Positions 30,799-43,400 of a DNA stretch of 64,000 bases are shown here, piece after piece. Source of the DNA: Termitomyces sp. T153 (lineage: Eukaryota; Basidiomycota; Agaricomycetes; Agaricales; Lyophyllaceae); the NCBI GenBank assembly GCA_018296165.2, contig JACKQL020000002.1, forward strand, positions 1,240,001 to 1,304,000, in the 5' to 3' direction. The notes under the pieces were generated by a model. The model had not been told where the DNA came from, ran no database searches, and was given only the letters and a program-made list of their open reading frames with translations. The translations under genes were made by a program, and so were the position numbers. Position 1 is the first letter of the stretch. Each line of letters begins with the position of its first letter.

Positions 30799-33700
30799 AT
30801 GGACAATGCCAGTCAAACCTCACGATTACTGATGGCAAAGCTTGGAATCATTAAATACACTGAATGGGAAAAGGCTATGTTCAGATGACTGATGTCAGTC
30901 GGCGGAGCACGGATTGTAACTGGTGAAGAAGTACCACCCCTTCTCAAGTCCAACAACCCCATTTCCATTGATACTTGGAACTCTTACCTGCTCCAGAGTG
31001 ACCGTGCAGCAGGTGAGATCTACCAGTGGTTGGATGAAGGGAGCAAAATCCACATAGATACAATCCAGAGTAAGCCCGCACTGATGTGGGCAAAGCTCAG
31101 AGAGGTACACTCAAAATCAGCACCCAATGCTCATTTCAACTCACTAAGTGATCTTTTTAATATCCACCTGCATGATGGCGAGACCTTGACCCAACTCTGC
31201 ATGCAAGTCAAGGGAACAATGCAGCGTATCCACTCACTCAGACCCCCACCTGTTCTCGGACATGACGGAATTTTGAAGCCTGTCTACACCCTTGAAATGC
31301 TAGATGATGAGCTCTGCTCAATGGCAATGCTTCGTGCTTTACCCCGCAATGATTACGCATCGTTCATCTCTTCTGTCTTGATGCTCAACAATCTGACCAA
31401 CAAAGCAGTTGAGGAAGCTTTCCAAACTGAGGAGGTACAGCAGACTGCAGCCAAAGAAGAAGCAACTGCAGCTGCTGCTGCTGCTTGAGCTGTCAAATGC
31501 TATCTTTGTGATGGTGACCATAAGATCACTGATTGCCCTGTCCTTCAGTCTGCACGCACCCACGTCAAGAAGGACAATGGAAATTCTAAGTCCAAGTAGC
31601 GAGGAGGCCATCGCGGAGGAAATACTGTGGCAAAAGCAACTACAGAGACTCCAAAAGTCGAGGAGGGTTGCGATGGCCCTGCCATCAAGGCTGAAGCTGC
31701 AGTTTGTAGATCTTCACTGTTGCTGACCTCTCCATCTAATTTGCTGTGGAACACAGACTCAGGCGCCATGTGTTCTATGACACCACATTGCAAGTGGTTC
31801 ATCCCAGACATGTTCAGACCATGGAGAGTACTGATCCACTTGGCAAATGATGTGACTGTATACTCAGCAGGAAAGGGGTCAGTGAGGCTCAGGCCAAAGG
31901 GAGAGGATCGCAATAAAAGGCCACTTAACGATGTCATCTTCACCAATGTGTTGTTTGTACCTGAGTTAGCCAACAATTTACTTTCTATCACTGCTCTCTC
32001 CATGCACTGTGGCTTCATCGTGACCTTTCATGGATGCAAAGTGTTCTTCTCTATCAAGGATGAATTGATTTTCTCAGCTTCTGTCAATGCTACCCTCACT
32101 TCCTACTTAGATGGAGAGACACTCGTCTCATCACCCACGCACACTGCAAACGTGTCTTTCCTAGGACCAACATCCTCCATGCAGGTAGATAGATCCCTGC
32201 TGCACAGAAGGATGTGCCACCTCAGCGCTGATTGACTTGAACAGTCGATCCGAGGAGAGCTCACAAGTGACCTCAAGCTGTCATCAAACTCTGCACTGCC
32301 TCACATCTGCAAGCCATGTTTGCAAGGGAAGCAGCATCGAGCCCCTTTTCCACACACAACTGACAGAGCAACGGAGACACTAGGACGTGTATTCAGTGAT
32401 GTACACAGACTAATGCAAGTGAGTGGGCATCAGTCGAGCCATAGGTGGTGGATAACCTTTATTGATGATAACACGAGGTGGATGGAGGTTTACGATATGC
32501 ATCAGAAGAGTGACGCATTTGCTGCTTTCAAGTCTTACAAGGCTCAGGCTAAGCTCCATATGGAAAGGAAAATCAAATGCATACACTTTGATCAGGGCGG
32601 CAAATACACTTCAAATGAGTTCTTGAATTTTTGCAAATCTAACAGAATCTGAGTCGAGTTCACAAACACAGCCACACTGCAACAAAATGGTGTAGCAGAG
32701 CGACTTAATAGAACTATTGAAGAAGGCATCACGTCAATGCTGGCCAAAGCTAATCTCCCACAAAGTTCCTGGACTTATGCACTGAGTACATATTGCCATG
32801 TCCACAATTGTTGTCCAACATCAGCACTCCCATGCAACCAGACCCCTTTTGAGGCATATAAAGGCAAGAAGCCGCGCATTGGACACCTTTGGGTATTTGG
32901 TTGCGCTGCATACATGCTGATAGGCTGCGATAAGAGAAAAGGACTGCAGGGACATTTGGTGTTTGGGATATTTGTCAGGTACCCCAACAATCATGTCGGT
33001 TGGAGGGTCTACGTTCCAAAGACAGGCCAGATACTCATCTTGTGAAACATTGTATTTGACGAAACATGCTTCCCTGGTCTGTCAGCTGTGAACACACCAG
33101 CGCCACCACTGCTAGAAGCCTTTGAAGACTTACCAGACCCAGGCTTTGGCCTCAACCTCGATACACACATTCCACCTTCCATGACACAGCAGACAGCCAA
33201 TGCAGACCCATTCGGTTTTGACGAGCCCCTCACCCCACTTCCCAGCAATGACAAAAACCCAGAATTGGTGAGAGATACCCAGACAAAGGTGGGAGACAGT
33301 CACCCAACAGTGGGAGTGGAACCGGAACCTCAGACACATGCACCTTGCCAGCCCCGGCCTCTACCACCACCCCGCGAGCCTAGCCAGTGCTTATGAGTCT
33401 CAATGCATGGGCCTAATGCAGGCTATTATGATGCCATCCAATGTCAGGAAGACCGTGAGTCTCCGCTCATGCACGAGCCACTGCCACCACCACCACCTTC
33501 ACCATGTCCTGAGGTGCCAGCCGAGCAGCCACTGTGGGAGGTCAATGTAGGGAATGTTGACAACCTTGGTGAGCAGGAGGTTGACCTTGTCCTCAATGTG
33601 CAGTCCGATGAGGCTCTGCTTCTAGCTGGTTGAGTGTTTGTCAAGCAAGGTGTCACCTCTGCAGATTTCAGCACTATATGTGCCAATATGGCATGCGCTT

Positions 33701-35344
33701 ATAAGGTCGGTGGACATGACACAAATCCATGCTCATATTGTGAGGCAATGGCAGGGGAGAATGCTGCAGAGTGGCATAAGGCAATGGTGGAGGAGATGAA
33801 CTCACTCAAAAGCAATGGTACCTGGCATGCAGTTTACCTCCCAGCAGGATGGAGGGCCATCAGGTCACAATGGGTATTCAAGGTTAAACACCTCCCTGAC
33901 GGCACAGTCGAGCGGTTCAAGGCACATGTCATTGCACAAGGCTTCAGCCAACGCCCTGGGGTTGACTTTGATGAAACCTTCGCGCCCATGGCCCGCTGGG
34001 CTGCCGTACGCACGGTTCTGGCCTTTGCAGCAATGGAGGACATGCATTTGGAATCTGTGGACATTTCTTCTGCTTTCTTACATGGTGTCATTGACACCGA
34101 GCTCTATATGAAATTTCCAGATGGTTTTCCTGAGGATGTGTTGCCTGATGTCAAATGCAAACCCAGTGATGGTGATGCCTGTGCTAAGCTGGAGAAAGGG
34201 ATCTACAGCCTATGTCAAGGTGCGAATCTCTGGAACAGGCGGCTCCATGAGGTTCTTGTCAAACTAGGTTTCTCACGAATTACCTCCGACCCATGTGTTT
34301 ATGTATACCTCAGGGACGGCATCCATATCATCGTCCCCATTCACGTCGATGACATGACTTTAGCCTCCAAGTCCAGGTCGGCAATCCTCAAGGTCATTGA
34401 TGAGCTCAGGCAGTACTTCAAACTACGGCATTTAGGCCCCATGACTGGCCTGTTGGGTGTTGTTGTGACACGCGACCATGCTAAACGCAAGCTCTGGATA
34501 GACCAGAGGGCATATGCCATTGACATTCTCTCACGGTTCAACATGCTCGATTCGAAAGCCGTAGCTACACCACTCGACCCAGGGATCCGCCTCTCCAAAG
34601 CCGACTCGCCACAAACCCCAGATGAGGCCGAGGAAATGCGCTCAGTCCCCTACATACAGGCAACCGGCGCGCTCCTCTATCTTGCGCTGTGTACCTGCCC
34701 AGACATAGCCTATGCGGTAGGTGTCTTATGCCGTTTCAATGCCTGCCCCGGTCCCAAGCACTGGCAGGCAGTGAAACACCTAATGCGATACGTGCGGGGC
34801 ACCCTTGACTACAAAATCGAGTATTCCGCTGACGCTGCAGCCTCTTCACCCTCCCCTTTCGTCGCATTCGCGGATGCCGATCATGGCGGCAACCTGGACA
34901 ACGGCCGGTCGACAACGGGTTCAATCCTCCTGGTCGCCGGCGGCGCTGTCAGCTGGATGTCCAAGCTGCAGACCATAGTCGCACTCTCATCCACGGAAGC
35001 CGAGTTCGTGGCAGCCAGTGAGACCGGCCGTGAGCTTTGCCGGTTACGGAACTTTCTCGCAGACATTGGTGCGCCACAGTCCATACCTTTGACGCTGAAT
35101 CTCGACAATCAGTCGGCTATCCTGGTCTCCAAGCAGCCTGAACACATGGGCCGCCTCAAGCACTTAGATCGACACTGGTTCTGGCTTCGACAAGCCGTTT
35201 ACGACGGCAAAATCAGACCCATTTATATTCCTTCCGGCGACATGGCCGCCGACCTCCTAACTAAAACACTGAAACGCGACGCTGTCGACAAACTACGGCG
35301 CAAGATGGGCTTAGTGGGGGAATTCTCCCGAAATGAACTTCAAT
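30799..35344 (+). pseudogene. Copia gag-pol polyprotein with eight single-base stops
   Basis: The ATG at 30799 opens gag. In order: gag (ALMWAKLREVHSKSAPNAHF), a zinc knuckle near 31496 (CYLCDGDHKITDC, with three rather than four residues before the His), protease (WNTDSGAMCSMTPH), integrase zinc ligands (HRRMCHL, CKPCLQGK), core (VFSDVHRL, IHFDQGGKYTS, NGVAERLNRTIEEG; acidic triad kept), RT (SQWVFKVKHLPDGTVERFK, DISSAFLHGVID, PIHVDDMTLASKS) and RNase H (FADADHGGNLDNGRSTTGS, ALSSTEAEFVAAS). Stops: TGA at 30886, 31486, 32233, 32650, 33043, 33394, 33631 and TAG at 31597. From 33634 to 35346 the frame is open for 570 codons. Confidence 0.85.
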
Positions 35345-35373
35345 GACGCTGTAGGCACCCCGTCAGGTGGGAG

Positions 35374-35601
35374 TGTTGAACGACGGATTGAGGGGGTGCC
35401 TATAGATACGTACACGTGACCGAGTAGTTCATTTTTGCCTCCTAGTGCCCTCGTCTTCTTTATTCTGAAGCACGAGGACACTAGGTATGTATCCTTTATT
35501 CACACAATATAATTTTATTCTGAAGCACGAGGACACTAGCGCGTTAGTCTAGCGTACTCTAGGTGTTAGCCTGTTCCCACTGCATTGTACCAGCTGCCAC
35601 A
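35374..35601 (+). repeat. 3' LTR of the complete Copia
   Basis: It is 228 bp and retains the CpGs lost from the 5' copy. It ends GCTGCCACA and is followed by TACTT. Confidence 0.95.
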
Positions 35602-35606
35602 TACTT

Positions 35607-35644
35607 TCCCTTCTATGTTGTACATTTGTGCAGATTCATTTTGA
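35607..35644 (+). pseudogene. Last codons of the F-box gene
   Basis: Joining 30418 to 35607 (one copy of TACTT) reads ISNMECTFPSMLYICADSF and a TGA, so the Copia landed about a dozen codons from the end of the gene. Confidence 0.6.
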
Positions 35645-36655
35645 TTGAAAGCGCAGTAACACAATTTTTGTTCTAGAGACCTTTCGGAAATTCATGCCCG
35701 ACGTGTTTGCACATTTATAAGAAAATTCAGAATATGGAAATCTAAATGAATCAAAAAAAAACATATTATCTTCATTGGATCTCTCGTATTGCATGTATGA
35801 CACCCTAGACTGTCTATGCAGTACTTGCAGAGATAGAAATGATACAGAGCAACATCCGCTTCATTGCGGAATTTATTAGATGAGATCCTCGAGGACGCTC
35901 GACATTGCTGAGCCTTCTCGAACCAAACTCAAGTATTGAAATCGACACTTGGTCTGGCAGCTGAAAAATTTATATATGTGTTGATCAATCTATTGTCTAT
36001 GAAATGCATATGTAGACGTAATGCAAGAGAGACCCGAAGCCTAAGCCAGGGATAGTACTCAGAGTGTTCCCCTTCAGCATCCTCACTAAGTATGTCGTCA
36101 AACGGACTCAAGCCAATCCTTGTCATCCACGATTACAGATAACTTTTACCTGGTACCATCTATATGTATCTGTGGAGGCTGGAATACAATGATAGCAATT
36201 GAGATATGTCAAGGAGTTCTTTATGTCATGGTAACAGCAGGTAGACACCCTGAATAGCACATAATACTACTTTCCATAGCGCGTGTCTCCACCTATGTAT
36301 GAATCCACATTACTTCAGGAGACTCGGAACCTACACCGTATGCAACCTCGCCTGCTCACCTCGCCGGCGTCCCTAACCCTGATCCAAAACTTGCAATTTT
36401 CAAGTGAGGATGATCTCATTATTGATCATCAAGTACATAACATATTAACACCTTCAGTATCTCGCACGGACAAGACGGTTACGTTCCTCCGATTACACCA
36501 ATCACTCATAATGTCTAAACAAGCACGGTGACACGAGAATTATCACAACTCCCGTTGAGGCATTCGAAAAAATAACGTTACATCTCGTACTGGTCCAGTA
36601 GTAGCCTAATCGTGCAGAGCGGTGGGTTACACATCAATCAAAGACGTATTCGTAC
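35645..36655. other. Intergenic, no gene seen
   Basis: AT-rich sequence with short unconvincing ORFs, the longest an 82-codon plus-strand frame at 36283-36531 with no recognisable motif and no supporting splice pattern. It holds the 3' flanks of the F-box gene and of the P450. Confidence 0.5.
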
Positions 36656-39227
36656 TCAAGCCTTCGGATTAACTAACTCCATCCTGAGTGGTAACTGAGG
36701 AATCTCTGGGAAATCCTTCAGCGTCGGATTCGTGATCCCACTATTTTGCCACACAACTTCTTTTTCGGGAGGGTAGAAACGGAATTGGGAGATAAGAGTG
36801 GACAAAACGACCTCTGGAAAAGTACACATGAATTAGAAATTGCTGATCTTGCATAATAAGATGGGATGAGATATTCACTCATTTCCAATTGCGAGAACTT
36901 AAAACCGATACATGCACGACCGCCTCCTAAGAATGTCAGACTGAAGAAGGAAAACGTTAATTTTGGTTTCTGCAAAGGCCCACAGACCACACTAACAGAT
37001 GTGAGTAGATCCCAGGCATATGAGCGTCGTGCAAAGCTTCTGGAATAGGTGCAAGCCATCTTTCCGGCTTCCACTCGAGAGAATCTGGACCCCATAAAAG
37101 AGGATCCCGATTAGCATTGAGAATGGCAATAAAGATTTCAGTGTTTTTGGGGACCAGTATCGAATCCATCTCGCGTCCATCGATTCCTTTAATCGGTGTT
37201 GACAGGGGTAGGAGAATGTCTTTCCTAGCTCTACGAGCAAGGGTTGAGTTGAGGGTAAACAAAGGAGTGAGTTAGAATACGTGCACTCTGAGGACCTTTG
37301 GCACCGGAGCATGGCTATAAGATGGAGGATCAATGATTAAGAAGTAAGCAATTTCTGAATGACTTGCAGACGAAGAGTTTCTCGGCATACTGCATCCATG
37401 AAAGGGAGTGAGACTAGATCGTCGTAGGGTATATCGCCGTCGTGCGACTTGCGTGCTTCAGTGACTTCGGCACGAAGGCGCTCCTGTGCTTCGGAATGCA
37501 ACGCCAAGAGGTGAAGGGTGCGTGAGAGTGCGTTGGAGGTCGTATCGGTGGCGGCAAAGGCGAATGTCCTGATAATCTTCTCACTCTGTTCATACTACTT
37601 GAGATGTATTCGACTTACGCCATCTAGGTTGTTCATCAGTCGCTGATGAAGCATCGAGATTATTTGTTGACCCACCTGTCCTAAAACTTCTTTGTCGGGC
37701 AACTTGTCTTCCTCCGACGCATTCATATTCGCCTTCACTGAGTAGAAATTACTTGAGCAAATGTTCCATAGTTGATCCAACAACCTACTGAGAATGCTCA
37801 TAATATCCTTTGCCTGTCCAATCTGCTTCGCAAGAGCCTCGTCACCTTCCTTCAATGCTTTCTTCTTCTCCTCGAAAATCTCCGTCGTAGTCCGGTCCCA
37901 TATATCAATAATATCCCGGATAGCACGCAATCTCTTACTAGGAAAATGATCAACACACCACCTCCTAAACTTCGGAGAGCCAATCTTAACGAGGATCGGG
38001 AGTAGAACTTGGATTTCTAAAGACATCTTGTGCGTGGTAGGACTGGCGGAGGAGCATCGTTCTTTATCAATAGCTGATATGAGGAATATCAGGTAGAACT
38101 AGCCTGAATGCTTTAGCTGCTTCGCAAAACGGATGCGGCGTGGCACCCTCCACCAAAGGATCGAAAGAATACCCAAGTCCGCTTTGCCCTATCATTTCGA
38201 GTGCAGCACGACTCATCCAATGTAAGATATCAACCTGAGAGATTATAACGATACGAAGTCTGGATTCATTAGGAATTTGCCTGCCTCTCTGGTACCCTGA
38301 GCCAAGCTCTTCTTGATGGCTATCTCGATCTGGTCAAGCATATTAGAAGTCTGTTGTCTGAGGTATTGACATGCCACAATTTGTCGAACCTTCTTTGCGA
38401 TGTCATTGAACATGGGGACTGAATGGGTAAAGCATGAATCACAATATGAACCGATGGTAATTGACATACCCATGTTACGCATGTGTGCGATGGAAAAAAC
38501 GGGATTCAACATTTTGCGTTGTTTCTTATGTTGTTCGCCTGATAATGTTTAGTTGCGGTCAACATCTTCATACAAGTATAAATGAGAAACACCTTGCGTA
38601 GACAGAAGACCCTGACCAAACATAATTGTATTGGACCTATAAAAAAATTTTAAGTTAACAGTATTACTGGTGGAAATTTCAGCCATACGCGAAAAATGAG
38701 CTAGTTTCTTCGTATACGACTTGGTCCTGTTAAACCAATGAACAACTGATTATTCATATAGAGAAATATATTATTTGACCTTCACAAGTATATGGTGCAG
38801 GGCTTTCGGGTCGTGAATCTCCAGATATTTTGACTGCTATGGCCTCAGCAATAATTGACATGGACATCATTACAACTTACACCAAACATGCCCCAGATTC
38901 TAACGACTCTGCCATCTGTACGCGCTCAGCATCAGAAATCAGAGGCAGAGGAAGTAATATGTCAGATTACATACATCGTTCAGAGAGCATTGAATTGAAC
39001 TCCCAACCGACACTTGAGGCGTTGAACATCTGGGCCAAGTTTCCTGATAGAGGTACAAATGGGCCAATTTAACTAGTATTGCTGTCGGATATATACTACT
39101 ACACACCTTTGAAAAACGATTCAGGTTCAGGCCCCGGAATGTTATCGATATCTCGCTTTGAAGTAAATCGTTTTAAAGCCCAAACAAGGGCAAGGAAGGC
39201 AAAAAATTGGGCTAACAAGGCAAGCAT
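36656..39227 (-). CDS. Cytochrome P450 (microsomal, basidiomycete type), about 16 introns
   Basis: The frame starts MLALLAQFFAFLALVWALKR, a membrane anchor. In order follow NIPGPEPESFFKGNLAQMF, GLLSTQGEQHKKQRKMLNPV (C helix), LHWMSRAALEMIGQSGLGYS, FAFAATDTTSNALSRTL (I helix with the A-x-D-T-T oxygen-binding signature), RETLRLHAPVPKVLRV (ExxR), ERWLAP and FLGGGRACIGFKFSQLEM (haem loop with Cys ligand), ending PLRMELVNPKA. It should be an ER monooxygenase of unknown substrate. Exons are short. 37619-37623 is a 5-nt microexon, and 37231-37284, 37315-37367 and probably 38235-38284 are GC-AG introns. Another intron near 38040-38100 could be read as GC-AG or GT-AG. No stop interrupts the assembled frame. 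I do not assign a CYP family. Confidence 0.85.
37619..37623 (-). other. 5-nt microexon of the P450 gene
   Basis: On the minus strand ATGGC stands between CCTAG and GTAAGT. With introns 37624-37675 and 37569-37618 removed, the frame becomes EVLGQMATFAFAATDTTSN, the expected I-helix lead-in. Skipping the microexon breaks the frame. Confidence 0.7.
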
Positions 39228-40416
39228 GGCGTCAGAGTAAGTACCGAGCAACTAATTTCACTGACTTTATATACCAGTAAGCTCATACTGCCTTACATCG
39301 GGGCGATGACACGAATTTGCGTACGTATCTGACTTATCGTGGGTAGTTGGGTGGGCCGGATACGCCAAGTGAATATGCCAAAGAAAGAGGTACTAAATAG
39401 AGAGATTGTCAAAACTTCCAAGACACGAGTATGGATAGTTGCCTGACTTATCATCTTCTTTAATTATGATGATCATGCAATGAGGAAGAATGAGGCGGCT
39501 GCGAATGGTAATGATCGAGGGTTTCCATTAGGGGTAGAAAATCACCAACGAATCATATTTATCCACGTTCGGGAGCAGTTATGACGTCCTATTCCTGGGT
39601 ATAAAGGAAGTGTCCTCGCAAAGTCTCTCAAGGTAGGAATCCGTTCTACCTATATAAATGCTGTTCTGATAGGAGCTTGTCATAGGTATAATGGAACGTA
39701 GCGTAGTACATGCAAAGGTCACCAGGTGTCGAACGTTGATTCATCATCCGGAAAATGTACTATGGCTGACGTGCGAATGGCACCTCGGAGAGTCCTCAAT
39801 ACACTTGCCTTGATCCAAGGCTGAGTTCTTTGTTAGAGGCTTAGAGCCAAGTTGATGTCTTCCATAGCTGTTACCGAATAGTCACAGCCTCTCGAGGCTC
39901 TCCGCGATTCAGCATGAAATGACGCCCTTCGAAGGGAACGAAGGTCGTATTTTGACGCGTGACGCGGTGTGACGGACGACGGTTCATACTGAACGTGAAC
40001 TGTCATCCTGAGAACGCGTGCTAACCTCGAGAGGTCTAGTCGCGTCGTTCGGTGGAAAATAGTGCAGTTATAATGTGATGTCGGGCCGCCTAAGTAACTC
40101 ATGTGAACGCGTCGAGTTGGCGCCGAGACAGTGTTCTTCTTGCGATCGGTCTTTGGAACAGGACATAGTAGAAAGTTCTAGAGTATTCCTGCATATAACT
40201 GTATGATAACTTTTGTCCTGGCCACTACCATGTAAGTACATAGAGAAAAAATCAAACAAACGAACTTATTGTTCTTTGGCCCGCATGAACGCGTCTAAAG
40301 AGTAAATGAGTCACGTGCAAGGATAAACACGTTCAGCGCCACCGGTAAGTACTTGTCATCTAAACCCATCTCTTGATCGTTATAACTCTCATCTACAACA
40401 ATAATTGCCATACACG
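39228..40416. other. Divergent intergenic region between the P450 and CAND1
   Basis: It holds the promoters of both flanking genes. Short ORFs (for example 39833-40102 minus) show no domain. A TATATAAATG stretch lies at about 39651-39660. I see no RNA gene. Confidence 0.5.
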
Positions 40417-43400
40417 ATGACGAAAGGATATCTAATGAACAGTCTTATCGAGAAGGCACGTAAATAATACGATTTCAGCACATTTGGGGCAATATCAAAC
40501 CCATCATTCTTCAGATGCTTTCGCCTGACCAGGACTTTCGGTGAGTTAGACATCGACGCGTTCTTTCTGGAGTCTCATGTATCTCGGGAAGTTTTATGGG
40601 CCTTAATGACCTGATGACTGAGATCAAGCAAGATCCGAACTGTTTTCTTGGTGATGAAGCCGTGGAGAACAAGGTTTTGAACCAGGTACTACTCCTTGTC
40701 GAAGACAAGATTTCAGAAGTTAAGAACCAAGCGGTGAAATGGTGTGTTTGTAAACTACGCTTCCGGTGAAAACGCTTCAACGTGCCCCAGTCTAGGACAA
40801 CTGATCAAAATCATAAGACAACCCCAAATGGAGACTGTGGTGGACAGACTTATCGAGTTTTCGGGCGGCCAAGACGAAGAGCTTCGTGACATCTCAGGTC
40901 TTGGTGTGTCAAGCGAATTGTCTTTGTTCTCATCCTCTAAGAGTTTACAGCACTTAAAACCATCACGGCAGAATTGCCGCCAGATGGAAAGGTCGCCGCG
41001 ACTGCTTGTGAGAAGTTGACTCCCAAATTGCTAGGACAGATACGGAACGTGAGCATCATACAGTCGAGATTTGTATGCATACTGACGCCGTCACGTTAGC
41101 CGAGCACTCCCCCTGAAGCGCTAGTTGAAACCCTGTCTATTCTTTCCATCTTAATCAGCCGATTTCCTGCTCTACTTGCCGGTACCACCTTCGACCCACC
41201 ACCGTTGCCTATTCTTGCCCCTCTCCTCTCTCATGGACGTCCCGTGGTCAGAAAACGCGCCATAATCACTCTGTCACAGTATGTTCCCATATCGCGTCCA
41301 GAGCTATTTCATGAGGTCTTGAGGACAAATTTGTTCCCTCACCTCGAGGATTCAGCCAATGTAGAGAAGCAGAGGACAACAGTTCAGCTAGTTGCCGCTG
41401 TTGCGCGTCATTCTCCCGCACAACTCGCTCCAGTCCTTGGTCAGATCGTTCCTGGTATACTGAAAGCTGTTCAGAAGGATGATGACGAACTTCGAGAGGG
41501 TTCCCTGCAGGTCAGCATCAATGTTTACCCGTGAATAGGACCTCGGTCTTCTCATGCATTGCAATAGGCGCTCGAGGCTATCCTGCTGAGGTGTCCGACA
41601 GAAGCTACTCCGTACTTAGATGCTATTGTGCAGGCTGGAAACCAATTCATCAAATATGACCCAGTATGTTTGCCGGTTCTGTTCTAGGACATGGTTAATT
41701 TTTTGGTACAGAATTATGCTGGTGACGACGAGGATGAGGAGATGGCCGATGTAGACGATGATGAAGACGATGATGAGCTTGACGATGAGTAAACTCTGAT
41801 TTTCTTTGTTGGAGAACAAAGCTGACAGACAGCAGATATTCGGATGACGAGGATACTTCTTACAAGATCCGCCGTTCCGCAACTAAACTTCTTGCAGCTA
41901 TCATTGGAACGCGACCCGAGCTTCTCATTCCGACCTATAAAACAGTCTCTCCTGTCCTGATCTCACGCTTTGGGGATCGTGAAATGACAGTCCGACTCGA
42001 GGTCTGGGCAACATACGCTACTCTCCTCAACCAAACAGCTGTCTACGGTATTCCCCAGGGCAAGGATGACATCAGGAAAAGAAAACGTGATACGGAGACC
42101 TCAGATGCTGCAGAAAGTCCATACAGCCTTTTGCAATCACAAGTACCCTCTTTATCCAAAGCACTCTTGAACCAGCTCAAGTCTGCAAAAACTCCGCCTG
42201 CGACCCTTCAGGCCGGTTTCAGTCTCCTTCATACCTTGTTGACAGTATTGCCTGGATCTCTGTCGACTCAGGTCTCGTTGATATTTTCCACTTCTAAAAC
42301 CATCCTCTCCCAATCGCCCACAACCACAACCTCGACTCTACATCTGAACTGTCTGTCCTTCTTAGCTTTGTTCTTCTCGACCCACCCACCACCCATTTTT
42401 GCGGGTTCCCTTTCGACTTTGATGCCTGTCCTTCTCAAGTCACTTGGAGAACGTCATCCAAGGATCGGATCAGAATCATTCCGCGTGTTTTCGGCTTTGC
42501 TCAATGCGCTCAAGCCAATCAAGGGCGCTGATTGGATTGACTCGGTGTATGAGCAGGCCGTATCCAAGCTGAGCAACCACGATACTGACGCAGAGGTGCG
42601 CGAATGTGCGGAAGATTGCATTGCTGACCTGTGGATTGGGGCGACCGAGACCCTCCGAAGCAAGGGTGGTAAGGAATGGGAATCGATCTGTAGGCTGTCG
42701 GGCAAGACCGATGGTGCAGTGAAGGTTGTGACAAAAGTCGCAAGAGAAATATCTGTTGGCGATGCTTGGGTCAATGGTGGAGTAGAATGGCTGCTCAACT
42801 TGCTTAAGAAGGCGGGACGTCACGGAAAACTGGAGATGTTCCTTGCCCTGGACATCCTTCTGAAAAGGTAAATTTCCCTTATAATCTGTGTGGCTACTCA
42901 TTGATAATCTTGACAGCTACACAACTGGTATTCCTCCTGGTCTAGCGCCGGCTTTGATTGCTCAGGTCAAGCCGTACATATCTATCACCGACATCGCCCT
43001 CCTCTCGCAAGCACTGAGTATCCTTGCATTACTTTTAAAGTTGACTCCACGAACTACGTTCCCCGAAGTCGAGAAGCACCTTCTCTTGTCTATTTACGAG
43101 ATCTCGCACTCCTCCCTTCTCACAGCCAATGCGCTTGATTCGCTGCTTTCTTTCTATGCTGCTCTTGTACAGGCGGACAATCAAATTTCGACTCATGTCG
43201 TCCCTAACTTGGTCATCTCAGTTGAGAAAGCGCCGAAAGCTGAGGCCAGCCCGGCTAATGTCGCCAAGTGCATCGCACAAGTAGTGAAGAGTCAACCCAA
43301 CGTCGCTGCGGGTACCATCGCGGAATATTCCAAGTATATCAAGGTGTGTATGCCGCATCTTTTGGATGAAACTCTTTCTTACCTTTGGCGATACAAAGAA

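Larger units (their letters stand above)
30419..35601 (+). mobile_element. Complete Copia element (5,183 bp) in the F-box gene
   Basis: Its LTRs are identical in length (228 bp), and a perfect 5-bp duplication TACTT lies at 30414-30418 and 35602-35606. The primer site follows the 5' LTR directly and a GGTGGGAG purine tract precedes the 3' LTR. One gag-pol reading frame runs between them, broken by single stops only. The 12 differences between the LTRs are all transitions. Confidence 0.95.

Noticed and set aside
1..35600. Classical RIP as the sole cause of the mutations
   Set aside because: The visible changes are centred on CpG, not the CpA context of Neurospora RIP. Deamination of methylated CpG fits better, though I could not compute dinucleotide indices.
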